A stretch of 64,000 nucleotides of DNA from Sedimenticola sp. (GCA_027068915.1 JAMOLT010000013.1:59938-123937), one strand, 5' to 3'. Positions 49,849-59,521 are shown, numbered from the stretch's first letter. Notes: a model not told the origin generated them from the letters alone. Program-made: numbers and translations.

Positions 49849-50114
49849 TCAAACTCCCACCACGCATTGCCACAACAAACATTCCCGTAAACTTGGTGCC
49901 GGATCACCAGGGTGGCTTATACCCAAGACAGCGCGCCACCAGGCGACTCGAAGCCACCCTGTAAAACAGTCGACTCATAACCAGTAACTTTACCAAAAAA
50001 ACGCCAACCCAACCCGATATTTCGGCAGTTACCATAACAACCCTTGGCGTTTGCGCCGCGAGCAGTATCATGCCAGCATTCAGTTCCTGTGAAACCACAT
50101 GTAACCAGCAAGTC
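49849..50114. promoter_or_regulatory. Divergent control region with inverted repeats
   Basis: Between the LysM-FecR and DUF971-MoaD genes. CAGGGTGGCTT (49908-49918) pairs with AAGCCACCCTG (49951-49961). A second pair, AACGCCAA near 50000 and TTGGCGTT near 50045, follows. No open frame is credible. Function unknown. Confidence 0.35.
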
Positions 50115-50774
50115 ATGACTGATACCAACCACCCGCAGCCGGAAGAAATCAAGTTGCACCAGAAGTCCCGTCTTCTGAGCATCCGCTTTTCTGATGGTAA
50201 AACCTTCCGCCTTCCCTGCGAATATCTACGCGTCCATTCACCGGCAGCAGAAGAGACGACCAACGAGTTGCCGGTAGCCGGTAAAACGGATATCAATATA
50301 AAACACCTGGATCCACAGGGCTCTTATGCTCTGCGTATTGAATTCGATGATGGCCATGACACCGGCATTTACTCCTGGGAACGTCTGTATGACCTGGGTT
50401 TGCATCAGAAGAAATACTGGCAGGACTATCTGGAAAAACTAAAGGCAAACGGGCTAAGCCGCAACGAGCAAAGCGAAGCAACGGATGAGCCGAAAACCCT
50501 TACCCTGAAAATCATGTATTTCAATTATCTGGTCAACAAACTGGGCATACAGGAAGAAAGCATTTCCCTGCCGTCAAACAGGGTGAAAAATGTTCGGGAC
50601 TTACTAGGGGCCCTGGCTTCGCGCAAGCTGGAGCGGGGCTATCTCCTCGCGGAAAGCGCCATCCAGGTCACTGTAAACCGCCAGTTTGCAGAGTTCTTCA
50701 CCCGCCTGGAAGATGGCGATGAAATTGGCATTGTCCCCAATTCCCCCAATCCTCCGGCACCACCAGATAAATAA
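50115..50774 (+). CDS. DUF971 domain fused to a MoaD/ThiS-like domain
   Basis: In 219 residues, the N-terminal half (about 10-110) is a DUF971/GBBH-like domain (IRFSDGKTFRLPCEYLRVHSPAAEE and YALRIEFDDGHDTGIYSWERLYDLG), often linked to Fe-S cluster proteins such as Mrp/ApbC. The C-terminal half (about 130-210) resembles MoaD/ThiS (KIMYFNYLVNKLG and VTVNRQFAEFFTRLEDGDEIGIVP), but ends NPPAPPDK with no terminal GlyGly, so it should not form a thiocarboxylate. ATG 50115 is preferred to 50070 because it lies next to the conserved region. The gene is followed 12 bp later by a YheT-type hydrolase. Confidence 0.75.
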   Translation: MTDTNHPQPEEIKLHQKSRLLSIRFSDGKTFRLPCEYLRVHSPAAEETTNELPVAGKTDINIKHLDPQGSYALRIEFDDGHDTGIYSWERLYDLGLHQKKYWQDYLEKLKANGLSRNEQSEATDEPKTLTLKIMYFNYLVNKLGIQEESISLPSNRVKNVRDLLGALASRKLERGYLLAESAIQVTVNRQFAEFFTRLEDGDEIGIVPNSPNPPAPPDK

Positions 50775-50786
50775 CCTTCCGCCGCC

Positions 50787-51749
50787 ATGCCACTTATTCA
50801 AAGCGCATACTCTCCGGCATGGTGGTTGCCTGGCCATCACCTGCCGACTCTCTGGCCCAGCCTCTTTCGCCAACGACCCGAGATTTCCCTGGCACGGGAG
50901 CGCGTGGAGCTGGCAGACGGAGATTTTCTCGACCTGAGCTGGTGTGGCAAGAAAGGCCGGCCGATTGTAATGCTGCTGCATGGGCTGGAAGGCAACCTGC
51001 ACTCTCACTACGCGAAGCCTTTACTCAAGCTTCTCAGTGAATCCGGCTATCTGGCCTGCATGCTGCACTTTCGAGGCTGTAGCGGTGAGCCAAACCGCCT
51101 GCCACGTAGTTATCACAGCGGTGACAGCGCCGAACTGCAAACCATTGTCAAGCATATCGAAAACAGCAGGCAACAAGCGGTTTTTGGCATTGTGGGCTTT
51201 TCTTTGGGGGGTAACGTATTGCTCAAATGGCTTGGGGAGCAGGGTGAAAAAGCGGCAGTCGAGCGGACAATGGCTGTTTCTGTCCCCTTCCTGCTGAACG
51301 AAGCGGCTGATCGTCTTGACCAGGGATTTTCACGCCTTTATCAACAGCATTTACTTGGCAGTCTGAAACGGAAGTACAGGGAGAAGTTCAGCCACATCCC
51401 TTCTCCTTTACCTATCGATCTAGCCAGGATACGCACTTTCCGGCAATTTGATGAACAGGTCACCGCACCGCTTCACGGATTTTCCGGTGCGGATGACTAC
51501 TATCAGCGTTGCAGCTGCCGCCAGTTTCTTCCTCACATCCGCAGGCCTACGCTGATCCTGCATGACCTGCATGACCCTTTCATGTGGACAAGCACATTGC
51601 CGCAGGAAAGTGAACTGCCGGCTGCGGTGGTGCTGGAGCTTGCCAAGAGCGGCGGCCATGCCGGTTTTGTCTATGGATCAACGCCTGCTGCCAGCAGGTA
51701 CTGGACGGATAAGCGTCTGCTGGAATGGCTGGGAGGCGCACTCAAATAA
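50787..51749 (+). CDS. yheT: YheT-family alpha/beta hydrolase
   Basis: A 320-residue hydrolase of the YheT/EMB8 group. It shows the N-terminal WWLPGHHLPTLWPSLFR, oxyanion-hole VMLLHGLEGN, nucleophile elbow GFSLGGN (serine), LHDLHDPFM with the catalytic aspartate, and the histidine in KSGGHAGFVYG. The physiological ester is unknown. It overlaps nothing and probably shares a transcript with the DUF971-MoaD gene. Confidence 0.88.
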   Translation: MPLIQSAYSPAWWLPGHHLPTLWPSLFRQRPEISLARERVELADGDFLDLSWCGKKGRPIVMLLHGLEGNLHSHYAKPLLKLLSESGYLACMLHFRGCSGEPNRLPRSYHSGDSAELQTIVKHIENSRQQAVFGIVGFSLGGNVLLKWLGEQGEKAAVERTMAVSVPFLLNEAADRLDQGFSRLYQQHLLGSLKRKYREKFSHIPSPLPIDLARIRTFRQFDEQVTAPLHGFSGADDYYQRCSCRQFLPHIRRPTLILHDLHDPFMWTSTLPQESELPAAVVLELAKSGGHAGFVYGSTPAASRYWTDKRLLEWLGGALK

Positions 51750-51834
51750 ACCTCTCTACATGCACCCCGCCTTGTCCTGGCGCTTTTGGGGGACGCTGAA
51801 AGAACCTTTAACTCCGACGCAATACACTAGAATA

Positions 51835-53103
51835 TCATTCGAATCCATCACCAAATAACTCGGCTCCACCGGTAAGCCCCAAAGAAATCGAGCCGGTATA
51901 ACCGGGGAAGACAACATCCAGATTCGGATTTTTCATGAAGTTCACCACAATATCCCCCAGCACTTCCCGGAAATCTGTAGTCACCCGCAAGTCGGTATTC
52001 AGGTAGAGATCATCATCTCCTATGCCCGGGAAGCTGCCGTACACGACGCCACCTTGCACCCTGCCACCCACTACTAGCATGGGATTGGCTGTGCCATGGT
52101 CAGTTCCCTGATTACCGTTTTCCCGAACCCTGCGACCAAACTCCGACTGCACCACCAGTACCACGTCATTATCCAGCCCATAGGAAGCCAGGTCAGTCAT
52201 AAAAGCCTCGATGGCTTCCGACAATATCTGTACCCGCCCGGCAAAGTAGCCACCACCATCATTTCCCTGTCCGTTGTGGGTATCCCAACCGCCAAAATCA
52301 ACGGCGGCTACCTGCAAACCAACATTCATCTTGATCATGCCAGAGATCAGGCCCAGGTCATCAGCCAAAGACGTATCCGGATAGAAATCCGGTACTTCCA
52401 CATTGATCTGTCCCAGCATGTTGATGGTTTCGATAGATTGCGTTACCGCATAATCGAGGCTGGAGGTTCCTGTATAGATGTCTGCCAGCGCATCCAGGTG
52501 CTCATTGCCATAACGCCCGGCATTTGGATGAAAACCACTGACGCTATCCAGGGTCATGGCCGTGTTGTCCCCCAACAGGCTGGTTGGAGAAGATGAATTT
52601 GTTGACAGGGAGGGTATGGCAGCCTCTTCCACCAGTCCGGGGGTTGAAATCATATGGCGCGCCAGCCAACCCGTGGCGGTACTCAGGTCTCCGGGAGTAC
52701 CCAGTTCATACATCTCCTGGGAGTCAAAGTGACTGCGGGAGCCTGTCCCTTCAGGCATGCCAACGGCATGCACCACCGCCAGCTTGCCGGCATCATACAA
52801 GGCCTTGAGTCCGTTGGCGCTGCCATGCAGTCCAAATTGGCCATTGAGATTGTGCATGGCACCATCCCCAGATACGGGCACCTGGATATTTGGCCGTTTC
52901 ATTTCATACTCTGATCTATGGGTGCCAGTACGGGGAATCACCAGATTCAGGCCATCGATCCCGCCACGCAAAAACAGATAGACCAGGGTCTTGCCCCTGC
53001 TGCCTGCAGGCAATGCCGCTTGTGCAAATCCCATCTGCAACCCGCTCGCTGTTGCCAGTACCGATGCGCTTCCCCCAATAAACTTGCGTCTGCTAAATTT
53101 CAC
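51835..53103 (-). CDS. Tat-exported DUF1501 protein with DGFE tail
   Basis: A 422-residue protein of the DUF1501 (alkaline-phosphatase-like/sulfatase-superfamily related) family. It starts with a twin-arginine signal (SRRKFIGGSA) and shows LFLRGGIDGLNLVIP, DFGGWDTHNGQ and VVQSEFGRRVRENGNQGTDHG. The start GTG 53103 has AGGAG 7 nt upstream. It lies 16 bp after the DUF1800 gene; these two are commonly neighbours, and their joint role is unknown. The C-terminus GGAELFGDGFE recalls that of the beta-helix protein at 16.2 kb. Confidence 0.85.
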   Translation of the reverse strand: MKFSRRKFIGGSASVLATASGLQMGFAQAALPAGSRGKTLVYLFLRGGIDGLNLVIPRTGTHRSEYEMKRPNIQVPVSGDGAMHNLNGQFGLHGSANGLKALYDAGKLAVVHAVGMPEGTGSRSHFDSQEMYELGTPGDLSTATGWLARHMISTPGLVEEAAIPSLSTNSSSPTSLLGDNTAMTLDSVSGFHPNAGRYGNEHLDALADIYTGTSSLDYAVTQSIETINMLGQINVEVPDFYPDTSLADDLGLISGMIKMNVGLQVAAVDFGGWDTHNGQGNDGGGYFAGRVQILSEAIEAFMTDLASYGLDNDVVLVVQSEFGRRVRENGNQGTDHGTANPMLVVGGRVQGGVVYGSFPGIGDDDLYLNTDLRVTTDFREVLGDIVVNFMKNPNLDVVFPGYTGSISLGLTGGAELFGDGFE

Positions 53104-53119
53104 AATAATACTCCTGCGC

Positions 53120-54976
53120 TCAGCGCTGCATAAACTCTGGGGTGGCAAATATCAGCTTGACGAGGCCGCGCACACGTTCGTTCCAGTAGTACGGATAGGA
53201 ATTCCTGCCAATGTCCTCAGGCGGAATCGGGTAGTCGGCCGGCCATGTTGATGGATCAGTTTCATAATCTGGCCGCTTGGACATGAATTCACTCAATGTC
53301 CCATGCAAGGGTGTTCCGATCCAGCCTCCCACAGGCTCCCATTTCAGCAGCTGCTTTAACCAGAATTCTACAACCGAGTTTGGTGTGTATTCGCTCAGAC
53401 CGCTGGCGGCCATGATGTCCGTAACAGGCATCAAATCCGGGTCATCTCTACCGACGTTTTCATCCACCAGCCAATCCAGGGTACGCCAGGTATTGACCAG
53501 CGATGCGCCACCTTCCCAGAAGGTACGTTTGTCCGGATAGCCATCCGGCCCTCGCCAGTAAAATGGTCGTTGCCCGGTACGCTGCATGTAGTAGCCCAGG
53601 TACCTGCTTTCCGTATCATCCGGACGGACAGTAAAGTTCCCGTCACAAGCACGCAAGGCGGAAACAACCACTTCAAACGGACGCTTCAGTTTATTGCCCC
53701 AAGTCGAGGTATCCTTGAATTCATCAGACAGCAGCAAGGTCCGATACGTCTGCTCCAGTTGATCTGGATCATGCCGGGTGTCGTAAAAAGTCTGCTTGAC
53801 CTTGTCCACCAGGCTCTGTGGTGGCGTATCATTGAGGAAACGCGTACAGAGCTTCAACGCGATATGTTCCGCTGTACCCGGATGATAGGCCAGCAGATCC
53901 AGCATCCCATATACCTCGCTGATGCCACTATACGCCGACCAATGCACACCCAGGAGCTGCTTCTGCCCTCCATCATGCCAGTCCGGCCAAAAATACCATT
54001 CCCCGGTGTTCTCTTCCCCTGTTCCATTGGGGTTTCTACCATCTTTTACATTCCAGCCAGTAAGGAAGCGCATGGCCTCATATACATCGTCATCGGAATA
54101 TTTATCGTTGAATCCGGCCGGAAAATCACTGTTGCTGATGGTGGAGATATCTCCCGGCTGCGGATCTGGCCCCGCATAGTTGATCGACCCAAGGGTATGT
54201 AGCTCAATAATTTCACGGGCATAGTTTTCATTGGGATCGGCTCTGCCATTTACATAATTATCAAGATAATAAATCATTGCCGGGTGCTTGGCGGTCAACT
54301 CCAGCATTTGCCGGAAATTACCCATCAAATGCCCATCCTCTAACCCGGCAGGGCGTGAGGAGCCGCTTACAGGAGGACGGATCACATCCCGATCCCAGGA
54401 TGTCCAGGTTGGCGCCGCATAGGTGTCACGACCATAGATATTGAAGTGGTTGTGCCAGAAATCTGCAAGAAATTCCAGTAGCTGACGTTTGCTGTACACC
54501 GCCCGGAGATAGGCCAGGCGCTCGATTTCGTCCAGCGGTTCATAATAGCCAAAGCTGTTGGTTGGATCCCGCCGGTAATCCTCCCAGAGCTGAGCAAGGG
54601 ACTTATTCAGAGTGGTGTAGCCGGCGCCGGCAACCCGCGCATCCAGCTCAGTATCGGCAATGCTGCTCCAGTTCAACTGTTGTTCTACATATGCCTGAAG
54701 ACGAGCATCATCATTGCCACCCAGGGCATTAAAAGCGGCGACGTCATTCCCCCGCGAGCCAAAGCCCATTCTGTCCAGAACGACATTGGCAAAAGGCGGA
54801 ATCGCTGTGACATCAGCCTGACTGGCAGCAACTTTCGTTCGCTTGTCATTCTGCGCCGTTTTCTGCATACCGGATACGGGGGCATCCATCATTACCGAAG
54901 CGACCCCCGCCCCTGAAGCCAGGGTAGCGCTGCTCAAGGCGGAAAAAAGAAATTTTCTGCGTGTCTGATCTGACAT
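53120..54976 (-). CDS. Tat-exported DUF1800 protein
   Basis: A 618-residue DUF1800 family protein. ATG 54976 gives a twin-arginine leader (QTRRKFLFSALSSATLASGAG), with GGGA 8 nt upstream. Family landmarks are RMGFGSRGNDVAAF, the long helical core with DFWHNHFNIYG, ENYAREIIELHTLG, ALKLCTRF and ATPEFMQR at the end. Function is unknown. Together with the DUF1501 gene it forms a Tat-exported pair; no cofactor site could be read with certainty. Confidence 0.87.
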   Translation of the reverse strand: MSDQTRRKFLFSALSSATLASGAGVASVMMDAPVSGMQKTAQNDKRTKVAASQADVTAIPPFANVVLDRMGFGSRGNDVAAFNALGGNDDARLQAYVEQQLNWSSIADTELDARVAGAGYTTLNKSLAQLWEDYRRDPTNSFGYYEPLDEIERLAYLRAVYSKRQLLEFLADFWHNHFNIYGRDTYAAPTWTSWDRDVIRPPVSGSSRPAGLEDGHLMGNFRQMLELTAKHPAMIYYLDNYVNGRADPNENYAREIIELHTLGSINYAGPDPQPGDISTISNSDFPAGFNDKYSDDDVYEAMRFLTGWNVKDGRNPNGTGEENTGEWYFWPDWHDGGQKQLLGVHWSAYSGISEVYGMLDLLAYHPGTAEHIALKLCTRFLNDTPPQSLVDKVKQTFYDTRHDPDQLEQTYRTLLLSDEFKDTSTWGNKLKRPFEVVVSALRACDGNFTVRPDDTESRYLGYYMQRTGQRPFYWRGPDGYPDKRTFWEGGASLVNTWRTLDWLVDENVGRDDPDLMPVTDIMAASGLSEYTPNSVVEFWLKQLLKWEPVGGWIGTPLHGTLSEFMSKRPDYETDPSTWPADYPIPPEDIGRNSYPYYWNERVRGLVKLIFATPEFMQR

Positions 54977-55171
54977 ATAATTGATCCCGTAATTTTTTCG
55001 GTAGATGCATATCATATTGGCAATGCCAGCAAATACTGTGACGCGGTACCAATTGCAGCGCATGACCGCAAACCGGAATCACCGCACAAAGCCGATTGAG
55101 AACCATGCCTCAGTTTACACAGAATTATTGCCTTACAGTCTCGCTTGTCAAATGCAGAGAGGTTTTTGAGT

Positions 55172-56062
55172 ATGAATCCAAAAAACACCTTCGGCGCCGC
55201 CATCCGGTCACTTGCCGTAATATCCGGCATCTTTCTACTCCAGCAAGGTCAGGCGCTGGCTTGCTCTACCCAGGCCTGGGACGACAGCAACGTGGGAAGT
55301 ATAGTCACGGCTGAAGCCGCCGCCGTCTACGAGGGTAGTTGCGGATTGAGGCTCAACCTTAACGGCACATCCACCGGCTGGGTAAAGGATCCCACGCCAG
55401 GCACCGTTCCTGCGGTTACCGAATATGTTGCACGTTTCTACGCCTACATTGATGAAGCGCAACTCACCAATGGTCAGGGATTCACCCTGTTCAATGCGGA
55501 AGACGCCGGTGCAAATGAATTGTTCGGCCTGGAAGTAAAAGGCAGCGCCAGCGGCCCCGTGTTGCATCTGTATGCCTGGGATGGCGCGGTGAAAGAAGCA
55601 GCGGGCGACGTATCTGTTCCCCCCGGATGGAGAGCGATCGTACTGCACTGGACTACCGGAGGCGGGAATGGCGCACTTAAACTGTCTATAGACAGAACCC
55701 AGGACATGCAAACCATCACCGGGCTTTCCAATGCCGGCCAGGCCATCGATTCCGTCAATCTGGGCGTGGTGATTAGCGACAGCACCGGGATCGGCGGCAA
55801 CATCGATGTGGATGCATTCACTTCCCGCCGTACCGGACCAACCGGATTGATGATTACAAAAGGCTGCAGCGGGATGCCAGAGGTGAAAAATACAACCTTT
55901 CTCCCCGGAAGCATTACCTGCACTGCCTCAACAGCCCTGACATTTGGAAATAGAGTGGCATTTGACCCGGGTGCAAATGTTACAGTACAGGCGCAATCAG
56001 TAACCTTGAGCCAGGGAACAAGCATACCGGCAGGCGCGATTCTGGACGTTCAGATTCAGTAG
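55172..56062 (+). CDS. Secreted protein of unknown function
   Basis: A 296-residue exported protein with a signal peptide to about residue 30 (LLQQGQALA). The middle resembles a laminin-G/concanavalin-like sandwich (LRLNLNGTSTGWVKD, YAYIDEAQL, LHLYAWDG). The last 50 residues (TFGNRVAFDPGANVTVQAQSVTLS and GAILDVQIQ) resemble the 3-coathanger-stack type of surface domain. ATG 55172 is chosen over 55145 for its nearby AGAGG. It is divergent from the DUF1800-DUF1501 pair across about 195 bp. Confidence 0.65.
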   Translation: MNPKNTFGAAIRSLAVISGIFLLQQGQALACSTQAWDDSNVGSIVTAEAAAVYEGSCGLRLNLNGTSTGWVKDPTPGTVPAVTEYVARFYAYIDEAQLTNGQGFTLFNAEDAGANELFGLEVKGSASGPVLHLYAWDGAVKEAAGDVSVPPGWRAIVLHWTTGGGNGALKLSIDRTQDMQTITGLSNAGQAIDSVNLGVVISDSTGIGGNIDVDAFTSRRTGPTGLMITKGCSGMPEVKNTTFLPGSITCTASTALTFGNRVAFDPGANVTVQAQSVTLSQGTSIPAGAILDVQIQ

Positions 56063-56087
56063 TCTCCAGCCCCAGCTTTCCACTTCG

Positions 56088-56132
56088 CGCCAGCCCAGAT
56101 TAGTATTTGGGCTGGCGTATTCGTTTTTCTCG
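56088..56132 (+). terminator. Probable terminator after the secreted-protein gene
   Basis: A perfect 10-bp stem, CGCCAGCCCA (56088-56097) with TGGGCTGGCG (56108-56117), followed 5 nt later by TTTTTC. Confidence 0.65.
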
Positions 56133-56223
56133 ACAGCGCTCACGCTGAATTCTGCATGAATCCCCGTCAACTCCAGCACTCCAGTCATACCCAGGTATAG
56201 CAGTAGCGCCAGGTATCACTTGT

Positions 56224-56323
56224 TAACCCGGCGACTGACGATGTCGCCCTCAGCCGCCGGCAGCGCATTGCAGCCTGGCTCGCATATGGTATTCTAAGCA
56301 TCATCTGGATGGGCGCCGGGTTA
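56224..56323. repeat. 100-bp inverted-repeat element
   Basis: TAACCCGGCG at 56224 is mirrored by CGCCGGGTTA ending at 56323. The tips (TTAACCCGGC) match the tips of the larger palindromic element at 61438-61637. It lies in the 300-bp gap upstream of the 1052-residue protein. The rest of the gap shows only the terminator above. Confidence 0.4.
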
Positions 56324-56362
56324 GGAATATGACCCTGCCACAACAATCACAAGGTCACGGAC

Positions 56363-59300
56363 ATGAAACCTTTTCTACTACTCCTTTTCAGCCTCTTTTC
56401 TTTGCAGGCATTGGCAGCCCCCCAAGTTTCTGCACAGCGCTTCTTCACACACCCCTTGACAGGCGTAACCATTATCGGAGGAAAAATAACCCTCCCCAGC
56501 ACCGGACAGTGGTCGGTTGCCAGGCATGACAACACCAGCAGCCTGGCTGAAGTTTTCCTTGTTCCCCCGGAGCTGATCAAAGAGCGCAGCAAAGGCCTGC
56601 GCACCCTGAAAAGCGAAGAGCGAAAGAAGCGCATCCAGGTAAGAAACCTGCTGTACCAGATCCACGGCCACCTCAATACATACGCACGCGAGCATCAGGG
56701 CATCGCTCCACCGACCCTTGATTTTCTGGCAGACAAGGGAAACATCTTTTCAGCAGAAACCCTGGCACAGATGTTTATCATCCCTTCCGTACAGATGCTG
56801 GGAAAAGACGGAGAGCGCTGGATTCAGATAAAAGGGCAGCCAACCCCACTGGTTCTCGAGCTGGCCCCGCGCATCGATGACGGCAAGCACTGGGTGCTCT
56901 ACTCCAACGGGACAATCCAGCTGGAGCCGATCAATCCTGCCTTGCTGGAAAAATATGGCCTTCACATTACTCCCGGGCAGCCCCCCATAGAGCAAAGGCT
57001 TGCAGAAATTGCTGTGGCTGCCGATTATGAGATCATCGCCAGGCTGAAAGACCGCCCATCCCGGCAGCCACTGGAAATCCCCCTGAGAAACAGCGAAACC
57101 GGCGCCACCCTGAACATCGAATGGATGCCGGATATCACCAGCCAAGAGGATGAGACCCTGGTGCAGCGCTGGGCCGGCCACCGGCTAAACACATGGAGCC
57201 ACATGCTTCTCAACGGAGAAGAAGGCTACCTCCCTTTTTGGCTGCGGGCGGGAATGAAGCAATATGACCTGCAGCAAAAAGACCTGGGCATTTTCGCAAG
57301 ACGGGACAGGGGGCGCACTGGCGACCGTACAGATCTTTTCAACGTCCTTGGCGGCAGCGCAGCCATTACCGAGACCCTGCAACTGCAAGCCATTGGCAGT
57401 GAACGAAGCGGAAAAGGCAAATCCCAGATTCCCGTGAATTCCATCAAGGGCGTGGAAGTCAAAAGCCATCCTTTTGCCGAAATGCTGGCGGGCAAACCAG
57501 GAGGCTCCCTGGCAATGGCGGAACTGGTTCCTCACGACCGTTTCTTCGCCTGGTTCGCCCAGCCGCAGGCTTTGAGCGAATACCTCAAAGGCGGGAGTGA
57601 TTTCATCTTCCACGGTAGCGCCGTTCTCTCCGGAACGAGTACAAACCATGACCTGCAGGCTCATTACCTGAAGAAACTGGGGGTCAGCGCCGATTGGGCA
57701 CAACGCCTCCTCGACAGCGGCGCTATCGGCGAACTGGCGGTAGTGCTTCCCGATCTGTTCCTGGTGGACGGCACAGACATCACCCTGATCATGCGCCTGC
57801 AGCAGCCTCAGGCAGTTTCCGGTATGCTCAGCTTGTTGGGCATCGACATCTCAGACAAGGTATTTACCTTTACCCATAAGCGCGGAACAAGTTATTGGCA
57901 ACTATTGGATGGCTTGCTGGCCGTCAGCACCCATCCTGAAGAACTGGCCCGCATACAAGCCCTGGCCACCGGAGATAAAACGGCCAGTCTCGGCCATAGC
58001 GCAGAGTTCCGCTACATGCTTACCCAACTGCCAGTCGAACAAAGAACCACAGGCTATTTCTATTTCTCCGATCCCTTTATACGCCGCCTGGTCAGTCCCC
58101 AGGTCAAGATTGCCCAGCTACGCAGACTCCAGGCCAGCGCCGAAATGCAGGCCGCTGCCGCCGCCTTGCTGCTGTACCGGGCAGATGGCCATAAAGGCAT
58201 GCCCTCTTTGCAGGAACTGATCGAGAAAAAATACCTTTCACCGCCACGATTGGTCACCGATTTGCAACTGGCCGATGACGGCAGCGTTCGCTCAACGGAA
58301 TGGGGCAACCCCACCACGCTCCCCACCCTGTTGCAACGGCCTGTTATTACCGCAACCAGGACAGAAGAACGCGCCTACAAGGACTATGTACGCAACTACA
58401 ATCGTTTTTGGCGGCGCTTCTTTGACCCCATTGCCATTCGCCTGAACCGGATTTCCGGGCAGGAGATGGAGATTTCCACCTTTATATTGCCTCTCATCGA
58501 CAACAGTATTTATCAGGGATTGAAACAGGTGCTGGTAGCAGAAGAAAATACCGGCAAACTCGCCATCCCCCGCCTGCATCCCGAACCCGTAGCGCAACTG
58601 TCCCTGAACCTGAACAAGGCGCTGTGGAATCAAGGCACGCTTTTGGCGCAGGATTTTCTGGTGAAATTCATTGGCATACCGACGAGAGTCATGGATTATT
58701 TCGGGCCGGATCTGCATCTCGCCCTGGCCGACAGCGATCCGGTCATCATCATGGGGAGCGGAGGACTCAGCAGCATCCTGGGCGTACTGGATAGCTCCAG
58801 CCGCACCAAGGAGGCCTTGAGTCTGTCACTGGCCGGCTCCTTGCTGACCCGCCCGACAGTATTGATGATCGGCCTGACCGATCCTGAAGCTGTAAAAGAA
58901 CTGCTGCGCAGCATGCCCACCAATCCGGTAGGACGGTCTTCCATCATGGGAATGGAAGCGGGCACCCTGTATGGCATAGCGGGCAAGGACGCCTGGCGCT
59001 ATGACCTCAATTTCGAAGGCCTGATCAATATGCGCTTCGGTTTTGAAATAAAAGGACGCTATCTGGCAATCAGCAACCAACCCCTGAGCTATGACCCGCA
59101 ACTGATTGAAACAGATGCCCAGTTGAACAACGCCGCCGCACTTCACCTCTCCCCCGTCGCTGCCGTTCGTCAGCGCCCGGCGCTGTTTGCCTCAGCCAGC
59201 GACCAGCAGCGCAAGGCGGCCCTGTCAGGAATCAATCTGCTCTATCCCTTTATGATGGCCGGAACCGAGTCCGTGGAACAGGCAAAACAACGAATCAGGC

Positions 59301-59521
59301 AGCAGCTGGGGATTGAACCCGTGCATCCGGGAAAAGGACGTTGGCTATGGCAGGATGGTTTGCTCAGCAGCAGCATCTTCGGCAATGCAAACCAACAGTA
59401 CCAAGCGGAATACCAGGAGGATGAGTCATTCGGCATCCTGCGCCAGATCCAGCGGGTACAGATGAACATGCAATTCGAAGATGATGGTCTGCGGGCGCAG
59501 GTTCGCTGGGAGCTTCACTGA
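56363..59521 (+). CDS. Large exported protein of unknown function
   Basis: A 1052-residue protein with a signal peptide (MKPFLLLLFSLFSLQALA) and no predicted internal TM helix, so probably periplasmic or outer-membrane associated. I do not recognise the family. It contains mixed alpha/beta segments with no Walker, metal or cysteine motif; the N-terminal third has SEERKKRIQVRNLLYQIHGHL, and the C-terminal half has FDPIAIRLNRISGQEMEIST and repeated hydrophobic strands (DSDPVIIMGSGGLSSILGVL). It is a single-gene unit, convergent with aspS. Confidence 0.8.
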   Translation: MKPFLLLLFSLFSLQALAAPQVSAQRFFTHPLTGVTIIGGKITLPSTGQWSVARHDNTSSLAEVFLVPPELIKERSKGLRTLKSEERKKRIQVRNLLYQIHGHLNTYAREHQGIAPPTLDFLADKGNIFSAETLAQMFIIPSVQMLGKDGERWIQIKGQPTPLVLELAPRIDDGKHWVLYSNGTIQLEPINPALLEKYGLHITPGQPPIEQRLAEIAVAADYEIIARLKDRPSRQPLEIPLRNSETGATLNIEWMPDITSQEDETLVQRWAGHRLNTWSHMLLNGEEGYLPFWLRAGMKQYDLQQKDLGIFARRDRGRTGDRTDLFNVLGGSAAITETLQLQAIGSERSGKGKSQIPVNSIKGVEVKSHPFAEMLAGKPGGSLAMAELVPHDRFFAWFAQPQALSEYLKGGSDFIFHGSAVLSGTSTNHDLQAHYLKKLGVSADWAQRLLDSGAIGELAVVLPDLFLVDGTDITLIMRLQQPQAVSGMLSLLGIDISDKVFTFTHKRGTSYWQLLDGLLAVSTHPEELARIQALATGDKTASLGHSAEFRYMLTQLPVEQRTTGYFYFSDPFIRRLVSPQVKIAQLRRLQASAEMQAAAAALLLYRADGHKGMPSLQELIEKKYLSPPRLVTDLQLADDGSVRSTEWGNPTTLPTLLQRPVITATRTEERAYKDYVRNYNRFWRRFFDPIAIRLNRISGQEMEISTFILPLIDNSIYQGLKQVLVAEENTGKLAIPRLHPEPVAQLSLNLNKALWNQGTLLAQDFLVKFIGIPTRVMDYFGPDLHLALADSDPVIIMGSGGLSSILGVLDSSSRTKEALSLSLAGSLLTRPTVLMIGLTDPEAVKELLRSMPTNPVGRSSIMGMEAGTLYGIAGKDAWRYDLNFEGLINMRFGFEIKGRYLAISNQPLSYDPQLIETDAQLNNAAALHLSPVAAVRQRPALFASASDQQRKAALSGINLLYPFMMAGTESVEQAKQRIRQQLGIEPVHPGKGRWLWQDGLLSSSIFGNANQQYQAEYQEDESFGILRQIQRVQMNMQFEDDGLRAQVRWELH

